NCBI RefSeq assembly: GCF_014698065.1
Contig: NZ_JACJSI010000001.1
Coordinates: 223,125-287,124 of the forward strand
Source: Nostoc flagelliforme FACHB-838
GTDB lineage: Bacteria > Cyanobacteriota > Cyanobacteriia > Cyanobacteriales > Nostocaceae
Length of the DNA: 64,000 bases
Reading direction: 5' to 3'
Positions 49,846-59,700 of this stretch are shown in pieces; the stretch's first letter is position 1; each line of letters opens with the position of its first letter. The notes beneath the pieces were generated by a model that was given only the letters and a program-made list of their open reading frames with translations, was not told the origin of the DNA and did no database searches. A program made the position numbers and the translations under genes.

Positions 49846-50047
49846 AATAATAACGACATCAAAGGATTTGAATTCTTCCGAAAAACTTCTATTTGCAGCT
49901 TGAACACAGGTGATACCGATGACGTTGGCATTATCTAAATATATGCGCCTTAAATCGTTGCGTAGGCGTAGCCCCCCGCAGGCATCGCCTTCAGTTGGCT
50001 TTCTTAATTTTCTTTCCTATCCAATCTTGAACAAAATACTGATAAAG
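49846..50047 (-). pseudogene. third, small fragment of the SF1 helicase gene
   Basis: The stretch matches the Walker B region of the helicase: [14 protein letters not shown] sequence, [16 protein letters not shown] and IRLDNANVIGITCVQ. An inserted Nostoc short repeat (GCGTAGGCGTAGCCCCCCG) and small indels break it. It lies in the 337-bp spacer before the antiporter gene. Confidence 0.65.
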
Positions 50048-50073
50048 TCAAAATAACTTTTCAGAAGCTAATA

Positions 50074-51630
50074 GTGGATGTAACTCAATTAGTCAAAGTT
50101 TCAATTATTCTCTTGCTGCTTGCTACAGGTGTAGCTCTGCTGTCACGAAGATTGCGAATCCCCTATGTTACAGGTTTAGTATTAGCAGGTTTGCCCATCA
50201 CTGAGCTATTGTCTCGTCCGATTGGTTTAAATCCAACCCTTGTTTTGAATCTTTTCCTGCCAATTCTCATCTTTGAAGCTGGTATTAATACAGATGTCAG
50301 TCGCCTACGCAGTACCTTTAAACCAATTGCCCTATTAGCTGGGCCAGGGGCTGTGCTTTCTGGCGCTATTATTGCCGTCCTATTGAAATTTGGGCTGGGA
50401 CTGAGTTGGATACCTGCCTTATTTGTCGGAGTAATTCTGGCAAACACTGATACTGTTTCCATGATTGCCGTCTTTAAGGATATACCAGTACCATCGCGGC
50501 TTTCCACCATCGTTGAAGGAGAAACTCTATTCAACGATGCGGCTGCCCTAGTTTCCTTCAACCTAATTTTGCAAGTATATTCAACAGGCTCAATCACATT
50601 TATAGAGGGAATCCAACAACTGCTATTTATCTCTGTAGGAGGCTGCCTGGTGGGGTTAGTCTTGGGCTACTTGAGTATACCTGTATTCGCCCGTTTAGAT
50701 GATGCTCTTAGCAGTCTTTTATTGACAGTCGCAGTTGCATTAGGAACTTTTCAGGTTGGGCAATTTCTCGGTGTATCAGGTGCGGTGGCTGTAGTCGTCG
50801 CCGGATTAATTTTCGGGAATTTAGGGCTTTCTCGGAATACTTCTGCTTCTAGCCGGATTACCTTGTTAAGTTTCTGGGAATATGCCAGCTTTACTGTCAA
50901 TACCTTTATTTTTCTGCTAATTGGTGTAGAAATAGACCTGATAACGCTCTGGAGAACTTTACCTGCAATTCTATTTGCAGTTTTGGCTTATCAAGTCGGA
51001 CGAATTCTTACGGTCTATCCATTGCTAGCAGGAATTCGCTGGATTGACCGCCCAATTCCATTGCGCTGGCAACATTTACTCTTTTTAGGCAACATCAAAG
51101 GTTCACTTTCGATGGCTCTGGCGTTGAGCTTACCCAGCATACTGCCAGGGCGAGAGGTACTGATAGCTATAGTCTTCGGTAGTGTGCTGGTGTCGTTAGT
51201 GGGGCAGGGTTTAAGTTTGCCTTGGGTGGTAAAACGCTTAAAATTATCTAAATTTTCAGAAGTTCAACAACAGGTTGAAGAATTACAAGCTCAGCTGATG
51301 ACGGGTAAAGCAGCACAAGATGAATTAGATAGTCTGTTGAAATCGGGGGTGTTACCAAAAGCCGTTTATGAAGAGATGCGTTCAGCTTATCAGGTGCGAA
51401 TTGCTGGTGCAGAAAAGACACTGCGGGAACTTTATAATCGTCGCCCCGATGAGGTGGAAGGTGGAAGTGGCAACAAGAGCAGTAAGCTTGAAGCCATTCG
51501 CCGGCGTTTACTCCTAGCAGAAAAAGGAGCGCTCAATGAGGCAATGCGGAAGCGAATTCTCTCGGAAGAAATTGTGCGCAGACGGATACAAAATCTTGAT
51601 GAACAATTGTTGAAGCTTGAAGATGATTAA
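50074..51630 (+). CDS. CPA1-type Na+/H+ antiporter
   Basis: A 518-residue membrane protein with about 12 hydrophobic helices over residues 1-395 and a charged cytoplasmic tail of about 120 residues. The conserved ND motif of CPA1 exchangers is visible in VEGETLFNDAAALVSFNLI near residue 150, and NTDTVSMIAVFKDI precedes it. GNIKGSLSMALALSLP near residue 345 is also typical. It exchanges Na+ (or K+) for H+ in the plasma membrane. The GTG start gives VDVTQLVKVSIILL; no strong ribosome site is seen. The acidic/basic tail may be regulatory. The tandem-repeat tract begins 22 bp after the stop. Confidence 0.9.
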   Translation: MDVTQLVKVSIILLLLATGVALLSRRLRIPYVTGLVLAGLPITELLSRPIGLNPTLVLNLFLPILIFEAGINTDVSRLRSTFKPIALLAGPGAVLSGAIIAVLLKFGLGLSWIPALFVGVILANTDTVSMIAVFKDIPVPSRLSTIVEGETLFNDAAALVSFNLILQVYSTGSITFIEGIQQLLFISVGGCLVGLVLGYLSIPVFARLDDALSSLLLTVAVALGTFQVGQFLGVSGAVAVVVAGLIFGNLGLSRNTSASSRITLLSFWEYASFTVNTFIFLLIGVEIDLITLWRTLPAILFAVLAYQVGRILTVYPLLAGIRWIDRPIPLRWQHLLFLGNIKGSLSMALALSLPSILPGREVLIAIVFGSVLVSLVGQGLSLPWVVKRLKLSKFSEVQQQVEELQAQLMTGKAAQDELDSLLKSGVLPKAVYEEMRSAYQVRIAGAEKTLRELYNRRPDEVEGGSGNKSSKLEAIRRRLLLAEKGALNEAMRKRILSEEIVRRRIQNLDEQLLKLEDD

Positions 51631-51651
51631 GGATTGGGAACTGGGGAGAGT

Positions 51652-51940
51652 CTGAGCTTCATGAGTGAACCTTTGAACTTCGTGAGTGAACCTCTGAGCT
51701 TCGTGAGTGAACCTCTGAACTTCGTGAGTGAACCTCTGAGCTTCGTGAGTGAACCTCTGAGCTTTGTCGATGAACCTCTGAGCTTCATAAGTGAACCTTT
51801 GAGCTTTGTCGATGAACCTCTGAGCTTCATGAGTGAACCTTTGAGCTTTGTCGATGAACTTCTGAGCTTTGTCGATGGACTTCTGAGCTTTGTCGATGAA
51901 CCTCTGAGCTTCGTGAGTGAACCTTTGAGCTTTGACTGGT
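51652..51940. repeat. 21-bp tandem repeat, about 14 units
   Basis: Units of the form GTGAGTGAACCTCTGAGCTTC repeat about 14 times, with variants TTTGTCGATGAACCTCTGAGC mixed in. Because 21 is divisible by three, both strands stay open. One strand reads SEPLSFV heptapeptides (109 codons, 51634-51963) and the other KLRGSLT heptapeptides. I treat it as a minisatellite rather than a gene. Confidence 0.85.
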
Positions 51941-51987
51941 TAGAATTTGCTGCCTCTAGTTAAATATTGAGTCTCTGACTCAATGAA

Positions 51988-52055
51988 TGCATTCCTATAC
52001 GGAGCATGGGAACGAAGAAATTTAATGATTGCATTCCTATACGGAGCATGGGAAC
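51988..52055. repeat. two copies of a REP-like palindromic unit
   Basis: TGCATTCCTATACGGAGCAT followed by GGGAAC occurs twice, 42 bp apart, with TTCC/GGGAA arms. This is a common extragenic repeat class in cyanobacteria. After it, 52085-52165 holds a palindromic cluster (GCGTAGCG, GCTACGC, TACGAATTACG words). Confidence 0.65.
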
Positions 52056-52171
52056 TAGGAAACCAGGAAAAACTTAATTACTAATTACGAATTACGTTAG
52101 CGTAGCGGTAGCGAGTCAGACGCTCCTACGTCGCTAACGCTACGCTATCGAGCGTCATTACGAATTACGAA

Positions 52172-52738
52172 TTATTTTAAAAGCGATCGCTTATCGTTAT
52201 TTTGATTTTTAATCACCCTACCAGGACTGATAAAAGAAATTCCTTGTTGAAAATCAGTACCAATCATGATTGCTTCCACTATCGGTTCGGATATTTCTGT
52301 TTGGGCTACCCACTCGACAATAAAGTTTGCGCCTAAACCTCCAGTGGTGTCATTTCTATTTATAAAAAAATCTGTAGAAGCTAAGGCATCGAGTTGAATA
52401 GGGCGCTCCAAATATTCTTTCACTAGTTTCCCTTCTGAGTTATAGTAGCGCACAGAAGTAATAACGATCGGATTGGTCAAATCTGTATTCCGAACACTTA
52501 GCGTAACTGCTAACTCGAAAATCTCCTGCCGATTGTGATGATAGATATGAGAGTAGACAGGAACATAAACAGTTTGACCGCTTGCTATTTTAAAATTCTT
52601 ATCCAGTGTCACTATTTTTTGGGATGGGGTTGCTGGAATGGCATCGGGTTGTGACTTTGGTGGAATTTTGGATGATTGACAAGATGCAAGAAAAATAACA
52701 GCGATCGCTAAATAAATATATCGATACAGCTTCATCAA
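52172..52738 (-). CDS. DUF3124 lipoprotein
   Basis: A 188-residue protein with a lipoprotein signal (LYRYIYLAIAVIFLASC, lipobox LASC, Cys at about residue 20) and a DUF3124 domain (SGQTVYVPVYSHIYHHNRQ, LAVTLSVRNTDLTNPIVITS, VRYYNSEGKLVKEYLE). It should be anchored in the envelope. The function of DUF3124 is unknown. An alternative start is the second methionine. Monocistronic, though the TrkA-type gene lies 70 bp upstream on the same strand. Confidence 0.85.
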   Translation of the reverse strand: MMKLYRYIYLAIAVIFLASCQSSKIPPKSQPDAIPATPSQKIVTLDKNFKIASGQTVYVPVYSHIYHHNRQEIFELAVTLSVRNTDLTNPIVITSVRYYNSEGKLVKEYLERPIQLDALASTDFFINRNDTTGGLGANFIVEWVAQTEISEPIVEAIMIGTDFQQGISFISPGRVIKNQNNDKRSLLK

Positions 52739-52808
52739 AACTATTTACACCAATTTTTTATATATGTAGCTAACCCCACCTAATAATGAGTTTAGCTAGG
52801 AACTACGC

Positions 52809-53486
52809 TCAACATTTTTGTTCAATAAAATCAATGACTTGATGTAAACATCTTGGTTTAGTCACAATCAGCACAGTTGAATGAGGTTGCAGTATTGTAC
52901 TACCGTTAGGAATCATCAAATCTTCGTGGGGATGGGGTTGATAGCCAATAATTAGCGAACCACTAGGAAATTGGGAATCCTGAGCAATTTCGGCAACGCT
53001 ACGACCAGCAACATAGCAATTATTGGGGATGGAAAGTTTCAAAACCTCAATCTGTCCCTGCTCAAAATGCATCATTGATTCCACTTGCGGATACTCAATG
53101 GCATTCACCATTGTTGAAACTGATAGTTCAACAGTACTGATAATATGGTTAGCTCCAGCTATCCGCAACGGTTCAGCAAAATCGGGGTGGCGCATCCGAC
53201 TCAAAATATGGGTGACACCGTAGTGTTTTGCAAGAGTTACCATTGCCAAGTTTAAGGCATCACTTCTCAGAACAGCTGCCAAAGAATCGGCTTTGCGAAT
53301 CCCCGCTTCTAACAATACTTCTGTACTTACAGCACTGCCTTCAAAAGCCATTGCTCCTACTTGTTCACGGGCATAGCGGCAAGCAATAGGGTCAATGTCA
53401 ATTACGGCAACAGTATGTCCCAGTTCTACCAGTTTTTGCGCCAAACTTAAGCCCACTAAGCCTGCACCACCAATTAGTACGTACAT
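52809..53486 (-). CDS. TrkA-N/RCK-domain potassium-transport regulatory protein
   Basis: A 225-residue cytoplasmic protein. The N-terminal Rossmann fold has the NAD-binding GGAGLVGLSLAQKL at residues 7-20 and VIDIDPIACRYA after the second strand. A TrkA-C domain occupies about residues 145-225 (IEVLKLSIPNNCYVAGRSVAEIA). Such proteins gate K+ channels or Trk/Ktr transporters by sensing nucleotides. No membrane subunit gene lies next to it. A divergent assignment as an RCK part of a channel is possible. Confidence 0.85.
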   Translation of the reverse strand: MYVLIGGAGLVGLSLAQKLVELGHTVAVIDIDPIACRYAREQVGAMAFEGSAVSTEVLLEAGIRKADSLAAVLRSDALNLAMVTLAKHYGVTHILSRMRHPDFAEPLRIAGANHIISTVELSVSTMVNAIEYPQVESMMHFEQGQIEVLKLSIPNNCYVAGRSVAEIAQDSQFPSGSLIIGYQPHPHEDLMIPNGSTILQPHSTVLIVTKPRCLHQVIDFIEQKC

Positions 53487-53614
53487 GTATATTCTTGATG
53501 CTCTCTTCGACTTCCTATTCCACTTTACAACCTAGCAAAGGAATGAAAGTGTAGCTTGTACGGAGATACTTTCAACCACTGGACAACCAGACTTAGCAAT
53601 AAGGCAAACTATTT

Positions 53615-54493
53615 TTATGCTTTCAACAAGCTTTGGCGACGACTAGCCCACCAAGAAAATCCAGCGCCGGTTACAAACATTAGCAGACTATAAATTGCCC
53701 CAGGAATGGCCATTGTAGGACTATTCAGCAGCGTAGGCGTAGAAGCAATCGCGATCGCCAGAGTCCCATTTTGAATTCCTACTTCTATGGTAATTGCCGT
53801 AACGCTTTTTTCTCCTAATCTGGTTAAGGTTGCGATCGCAAAACCTAAAGCCATTGTTACCACATTCAAAACCAGAGTAGCCCAGCCCACATCTATTACA
53901 TAAGAAATAAAATTATTCCGTTCTCGCAACAGCACTCCAGTAATTACCACCGCCAGGAAAAATAAAGATAGCCACTTCACAGGTTTATCTGCCTTGTCTG
54001 CTAATCCAGGTGCATACTGCTTGGCTATCATCCCAATTGCTACAGGTAGAAGTGTAATCACCGCAATCTGCAAAACAGTACTTAAAAAAGGTAACTGTAG
54101 CGTTGTTCCTTCCCCTAAAAATCTCTGCATTGAAAAATTTACTACCAGAGGAATCGTAAAAACTGTAATGAGACTACTAATAGCTGTTAGCGTTACAGAA
54201 AGAGCAACATCACCTCCAGCCAAAAACGTAATCATATTAGAAGTAGGGCCACCGGGGCAGGCTGCTAAAATCATCACACCTACCGCTAATTGTGGATCAA
54301 GGGGAAACACCGATGCAATGCCAAAGCCCACAATCGGCAACACGATTAACTGTGCCACCAAGCCAATCAGCACTGCTTTGGGATAGGTTACAACTCGCTT
54401 AAAGTCTTCTAGGGTCAAGGTTAACCCCATGCCTAACATGATAATAAATAGAGCTAGGGGCAGAAAAACAGCCGTTAGAAAATTTGCTTCCAT
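53615..54493 (-). CDS. bile acid:sodium symporter (BASS) family transporter
   Basis: A 292-residue membrane protein with about nine hydrophobic segments. BASS signatures: LFIIMLGMGLTLTLEDF in the first helix, ACPGGPTSNMITFLAGGDVALSVTLTA near residue 90, and EVGIQNGTLAIAIA near 245, which form the Na+-binding crossing helices. Cyanobacterial relatives carry bicarbonate, pyruvate or other organic anions; the substrate is not determinable. I start at MEANFLTAVF; the ORF upstream adds 20 non-conserved residues. Confidence 0.87.
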   Translation of the reverse strand: MEANFLTAVFLPLALFIIMLGMGLTLTLEDFKRVVTYPKAVLIGLVAQLIVLPIVGFGIASVFPLDPQLAVGVMILAACPGGPTSNMITFLAGGDVALSVTLTAISSLITVFTIPLVVNFSMQRFLGEGTTLQLPFLSTVLQIAVITLLPVAIGMIAKQYAPGLADKADKPVKWLSLFFLAVVITGVLLRERNNFISYVIDVGWATLVLNVVTMALGFAIATLTRLGEKSVTAITIEVGIQNGTLAIAIASTPTLLNSPTMAIPGAIYSLLMFVTGAGFSWWASRRQSLLKA

Positions 54494-54553
54494 GCTTAAT
54501 TTGTGTTGGTAACAATAAAAGTGCCTCTGGATTGTACCGTGTTTGCCAAGCAA

Positions 54554-54886
54554 TAAAAATGGTTCTGAGAGTCAATGTGTCGCAGCTATTTCAATAGACT
54601 CATACGTATAGTGAAATGGGCTTAATTCAACCGTATTGGTATTGGAATATTTTGCGTAGAGTTTTCGTTATTAAGAAGTAGAGATGTTGAGCGATGAATG
54701 ATTTAACGATAGTGATAAATTGTTTGCCACTAGTTACCTAAGCTCCATCCAATAAGGGGGATTAAGTAAAAGAAAATTTAACATTTCTGCTGACACTTTG
54801 AGAAATAAAGCAAAATAGTAATAGGTAATACAGCGATATTTCTAAACTTATGATTATTAGCGAGTTTCCGCAAAGGAGTCCCCCAC
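54554..54886. other. 333-bp gene-free divergent region
   Basis: No gene visible. It separates the minus-strand BASS gene from the plus-strand cupredoxin gene and should hold both promoters. TTCAACCGTATTGGTATTGG near 54627 resembles the end of the MITE family found at 12808. Confidence 0.4.
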
Positions 54887-55651
54887 ATGAACAAGCTCAA
54901 GCGTTCGCAAACAGTCATCTTATTAATGATCGCAATTGTGCTGTTTTTGATGATGCCTTGCTTGGGCGATCCACAGCTAGGATTTCCCTGGATTAGCAGT
55001 CTAGCTTTGGCATCTGAACTTACACCACATCTCACTCAAAAGTCAGCAGACGCGGAACATCTGACACAAACCAACTTTGTTAGCCCTACGAGTGCTTACA
55101 CAACTTCATCCCTTGAGACTCAGAAAAGTCCAGCTTCGTACCGACCAGATGTCACATTTAAGCTAGAAACAAGCATTGGGGAAGGAAAATTTATCTTCTC
55201 TGGTGTTGGTAACAAAATTAACGGTATAGCTAACCCCGATTTAAAGGTAAAAATTGGTGAGATAGTACAGTTAATTCTGGTGAATGGAGAGGGTGGGGAA
55301 CATGATATTGCTTTGCCCGATTTCAATACAAACTCGGATACGGTAGTCGCTAAAGGAGCTAGTTCTGTGATTGTTTTTCGGGCTGATAAACAGGGAGTAT
55401 TTCCCTATTTCTGCACAATTCCCGGTCATCGTCAAGCAGGAATGGAAGGTCGTTTGATTGTGATGGGTAAGGATGAAACTCAAACAGCAACTTCGTTGAT
55501 AACAAGCATCGTCCGCAATCCAACAGACTTACCCAAACCTATTAGCGATCGCTCTCCCAAATTGGTGCAGGTAAACTTTGAAGTAGTGGAGTTACAAGGA
55601 CAACCGCATCCAGAAATATTCCATCAGGATGCAGCAAATAAATTGGAATGA
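54887..55651 (+). CDS. exported cupredoxin; truncated N-terminal domain of a three-domain NirK
   Basis: A 254-residue protein with an N-terminal hydrophobic segment (VILLMIAIVLFLMMPCLG, export or anchor), a 60-residue linker and one cupredoxin domain. Type 1 copper ligands are visible: His in GEHDIALP, and Cys, His and Met in YFCTIPGHRQAGM. The stretch PDVTFKLETSIGEGKFIFSGVGN and the following RNPTDLPKPISDRSPKLVQV are typical of the extra domain in cyanobacterial three-domain copper nitrite reductases. In those, VELDG leads on to the two NirK domains. Here it stops 16 residues later with QPHPEIFHQDAANKLE. The gene is either a 3'-deleted nirK or a separate electron carrier. Confidence 0.75.
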   Translation: MNKLKRSQTVILLMIAIVLFLMMPCLGDPQLGFPWISSLALASELTPHLTQKSADAEHLTQTNFVSPTSAYTTSSLETQKSPASYRPDVTFKLETSIGEGKFIFSGVGNKINGIANPDLKVKIGEIVQLILVNGEGGEHDIALPDFNTNSDTVVAKGASSVIVFRADKQGVFPYFCTIPGHRQAGMEGRLIVMGKDETQTATSLITSIVRNPTDLPKPISDRSPKLVQVNFEVVELQGQPHPEIFHQDAANKLE

Positions 55652-55806
55652 ACAGATCCATAAAATTAAATTGAAGACATAGAAAACACGGCTCACTGGT
55701 TTGTCACAATCCAGTATTTGAATGTGCTGGCAGTAGCCTGATCCTGTACCCTGTACTTGGATCTGCTCCTTTTGCTCGTTAGCTATGGGTGTAGAATCTT
55801 GGTGGT

Positions 55807-56037
55807 TTAGGGGATTGACGGCTGTTGTAAATTAAGCTCTTGGAATGGTTCAGAAGACTCTTCCAATTTCAAGCTACCAGCAGATTTACCGTTGATTTGT
55901 AGAGTGTATTTACCCTGTGGCAAGCCTTCTAAATCATAGGGTAACAGCCAATTTGCAAAATCAATTGCTTGAGAACCATCTTCTTGATCACGCACTAAAA
56001 CGCTAGGATTGACATTGCGGTTGCCTACATTAGACGG
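55807..56037 (-). pseudogene. C-terminal remnant of an unknown protein
   Basis: About 75 codons (SNVGNRNVNPSVLVRDQEDG onwards, with LPYDLEGLPQGKYTLQINGKSAGSL) look like the C-terminal beta-rich domain of a larger protein. The frame has no good start and stops matching anything sensible at the dispersed repeat upstream. I do not recognise the family. Confidence 0.4.
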
Positions 56038-56040
56038 ACA

Positions 56041-56106
56041 CAGTTAGGGGCGCACAGATAGCTGTCCGCTCCTAACCGTTTACCTCATTCAAATGAGAAT
56101 CGCTAT
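56041..56106. repeat. dispersed repeat, inverted copy of the 19524 module
   Basis: GGGGCGCACAGATAGCTGTCC and TACCTCATTCAAATGAGAAT match, inverted, the module inside the CAST at 19524-19590. A partial copy lies at 56590-56625 (GTACCTCATTCAAATCAAAA). It separates broken gene pieces. Confidence 0.55.
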
Positions 56107-56171
56107 GTTGAAACTTTAGATAATCGCAATATTGGAGTCAAAATCAATCAGTGGGAGATTAAGAGCCACCA

Positions 56172-56414
56172 CTAATTGTTAGCGCTTGCCTTTATATCTG
56201 TCTCTTCCAAGGATAGTGATGATTCCGAAGAACTAGAGTTAATTTCTGGTGTTGAAAGCTCATCACTTACAACTCCATCCCATGAATAGTTACAGATCTT
56301 AGTGCGAAGCAATGTACCGAATGTGAGGTTAATTGCTAGAGAAAAGGAATCGATAAAAATTAGATTTACAAAACGATCAATCATTAGACCCCCTTGAGCC
56401 AAATTGAGCATCAA
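56172..56414 (-). CDS. small hypothetical protein
   Basis: An 80-codon frame with one hydrophobic stretch (FVNLIFIDSFSLAINLTFGTLL) and a Ser/Glu-rich tail (SSSSESSLSLEETDIKAS). No family recognised, no strong ribosome site and no operon context. It may be spurious. Confidence 0.25.
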   Translation of the reverse strand: MMLNLAQGGLMIDRFVNLIFIDSFSLAINLTFGTLLRTKICNYSWDGVVSDELSTPEINSSSSESSLSLEETDIKASANN

Positions 56415-56654
56415 GTGATATTTGCTTTTTTACTACACACGCCACAATCTCTTTTCCAGAAATGTATGGCATCTAATATATTTCTCGGCTCAAGGGAGAA
56501 TAGGATTGCGGGTAAGGGTAACAGAAAAGAATTCAATTCTTTATCGTTTTAATCCAGTAGTTTAGCGGCGCTATGCGAACCTACAACCCATGTACCTCAT
56601 TCAAATCAAAATCGTTACAATGTCTACCGATATCGGCTAATTTTCTAAGCGATC

Positions 56655-56720
56655 GCCTCAAGTTTATCTACAAAATTATTGAGATTATTGTCAATAGGTT
56701 TAGCTCAAGAGGCGAGAAAC
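56655..56720 (-). pseudogene. remnant of a PLD-gene 5' end after the intact helicase
   Basis: The minus strand encodes [19 protein letters not shown], matching the start of the PLD protein that follows the other helicase copy. The rest of that partner gene is gone here, leaving the full-length helicase without its neighbour. Confidence 0.6.
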
Positions 56721-59700
56721 ATCAACGAAACCTCCATGAATATTTACAATATTTGACACTTCGGAATACATACTTCCGACTTTACCTGCTTGATGGGTAA
56801 ACAAATTATGGCAACCCACAATTATTAATAGTTCTTGAGCGCGAGAAAATGCAACATTTACCCGTTCTGGCTTCTTAGCAAAACCTACATCTCCTTTGCT
56901 ATTGTTGCGAACCATGCTTACAATTACAACAGGTCGTTCCATACCTTGAAATCTGTCTACGGTACCAGTACGAATTTCTAGCGAAGGAAAAAGTTCAGAT
57001 TGCAGACGTTCATCAATTTTTCTTAATTGAGCGCCATAAAATGTAATTACGGCAATTTCTTTTTTCGGTTCACCATTAGCAACTTTAGAAGTCCAAGTAG
57101 TCTCGAACTGCTGACACAGATGTTCAATCGCATCAATTTCTTGAGTATTAAAGTAAGAAGTTCCGTTTCTTTGCTCTAAAAACTGATTCTCTATAGGCGT
57201 TTTTACCCAAATAAGATGCTGAGATTCTTGGATTATTTCGCCTGCTAGATGATGTGCGCGTTTTGTATCCGGCTCCAAAATACCAGATTCTAGCTTACCA
57301 TCATAAAACTGATTGATTGCTCCCATAATAAATGGGTGCATTCGATATTGTGTAGTTAGCATTTGTTTAATGCTTTCATCAGCAGATTCGAACTGACTTT
57401 TAAACAGTGATTCTTCTAAGAACTGTAGTTCGTCTCGTGAATTACCCATTGTTTGAGCAACTTCTTCTATAGTGCTAGTATCAAGCATGGGTGGTAATTG
57501 CCGATGATCACCTACCATTACTAACTTTTTGCCTTTCAAAGCTGGGATTAGTAACTCTGGTGGAGTACACTTACTAACTTCATCAATAATAACAACATCA
57601 AAAGATTTGAATTCTTCCGAAAAACCTCTATTTGCAGCTTGAACACAGGTGATACCGACGACGTTGGCGTTATCTAAATATATGCGCCTTAAATCGTCGT
57701 GATCGCGTTCATTTGGCTGTCTTAATTTTTCTATCCAATCTTGTACAAAATTCTGATATTTATTGAGATAAGCTTCATCTTTTTGTAGTTGCTGTTGCCA
57801 AGATTGAAAGCTAATATCTATGCTACGTAGTAACTCTATATTAAACAAGTCATTAGCAAATTTTTCTGGTTTAAATTTATCCGGTATTCTATGCCATTCT
57901 GTTAACCACCAGTTTCTTTCTTCTATTAAATTTTTTGATGGCTGTGGTTGTAATTTTTGTTCTAATTCGCGTAGGCTAATTTGTAGTTTTTGAAGCTGCT
58001 GTAGGGAAGTTTCAGTTTCTTGCTGTACCTTTGATAAATGCTCATATAGAGAAGTTTTAATCATCTCCAACACAGCAAAGGGTTCTAATAATGAAATTAA
58101 GATTTCAAGTTGACTAATGGAAGTTTCCCAAGAATGAATTTGATTTGAAAATTCTTGCGGCTGCTCCCAAATATTTGATTTTGTTGCAAGATATTGTTCA
58201 GTTAGAATGCGTAATTGAGCAGGAATATTTTGTTGATTAAGTTCTTGCAAGATGTTAATAACTCGTCTAAGTTGCAAATTAGCGTCTTGCTGTGCTTTTT
58301 CGGCTTCAGCTTGAGTGATGGATATTTGCTGTTGGCTTTCATTTTTTTGAAGTTCATTTAATTGGCGTTGCAGATGCTGAAGCTGTTGATCGGTTTCTGT
58401 TTTTACTTTTAAAACGCATTGACGTGCATTTGCAAGGATTGTATCTAGCAATTCTTGTGTAATCTGGGTGAGAGTAGAGTCGATGTTATTCCATTCCCAT
58501 GATTTGCCATAAGTCCGTTGCATTCTAACTAAAAAAACCTGGGTATTTTCAACTAGTAATTTTCGCTGTTTGGGGTTGAGTAGCTGATAATTGTTAAACT
58601 GTTGATAGGTTTCTTGCCATTGGGTGCGATCGCTCTTTGATAACACCATTGGAATCTGACTAAAATTTTGTTGTAAAAAATAGCTAAAGTTATGCTGTTT
58701 TCCCCGTCTGTCAGTAAAACCTCCGTCTATCTCATAAGCGATCGCCTTTGTCAATAATTCCCATTCTGGTAGGTTAATTTTGTAAACTTTTGGTACTATT
58801 GGTAATTTTAATGTATTAGCAAACATCAACAAACCTAGCGGTAAGTCCACTAAATTTTCTGTTAGTGGTAAACCTGATTGCTGACAATCTTTTAAAGTTT
58901 GATAGAGAAGAGTAGGTGCTGTAGATTTCCATTCCTTAACTGCTGAGATAATATAATCTATTTCGCGTTTGCGGTTTTCCCATATCTGGATTGTTTGCTG
59001 TATGTTTTGCAGTTTGGCAAGATATTTCTGATAATCTGGTTGTAGCTGATTTAATGAGGCGAAATTTTGTTGGACAATCTGTACTGATGCTGCAACTTCT
59101 GATATAGCTTTACTTGCATTTTGAGCAGAAGTCAAAGCAGTTTTAAATCCATAAATTTCTGTTGCTACAGTTTCACGCAACCAAACCGCTAAACCAAAAG
59201 CACCAAGCGCCGGACGTACAAAGCCAAGCTCATTAGTATATTTGATGGTTTGACGAACATTTGCTAAAAATTCTTCTACTAAACTGTTATTTTCTGTGTA
59301 TGGCTTAAGAAGCGGCAAAAAATCTGCAACTTCTGGAGCTTCCCAGTTAATATTTGGTGCAGTATTTAGTATGTTTTCCAGTCCTGCAATTAGGGATTTA
59401 ACGTCATTCTGCCTTTTTACGATTTCGTTGTAAGATTTTTCTTGATTTTTAAAGTCGCTCTCTACCTTTAACTTATTTTTATTGAATTTAGTTTGTTGCT
59501 GATTGAATTCTTCCTCTGCTTGGAAGTAGGCTGTAAATCTTTGTGATGATGCGAGTAATTGACTGAAAGTTTGGATATTTTCGAGCCGTTGAGTCAGATT
59601 GTTTTCGCAGTCATAAGCTGTATTTTCTAGCCATCTGCCAATCACTTGGTCTTCTAAAAATGGCTGTCCTTCTTCACCAACTTTCTCGGCTCTGCCTTTT

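Noticed and set aside
51627..51963. A repeat protein on either strand (SEPLSFV or KLRGSLT heptads)
   Set aside because: Both strands are equally open because the repeat is 21 bp; no ribosome site or conserved flank supports a gene. Kept as a tandem repeat.
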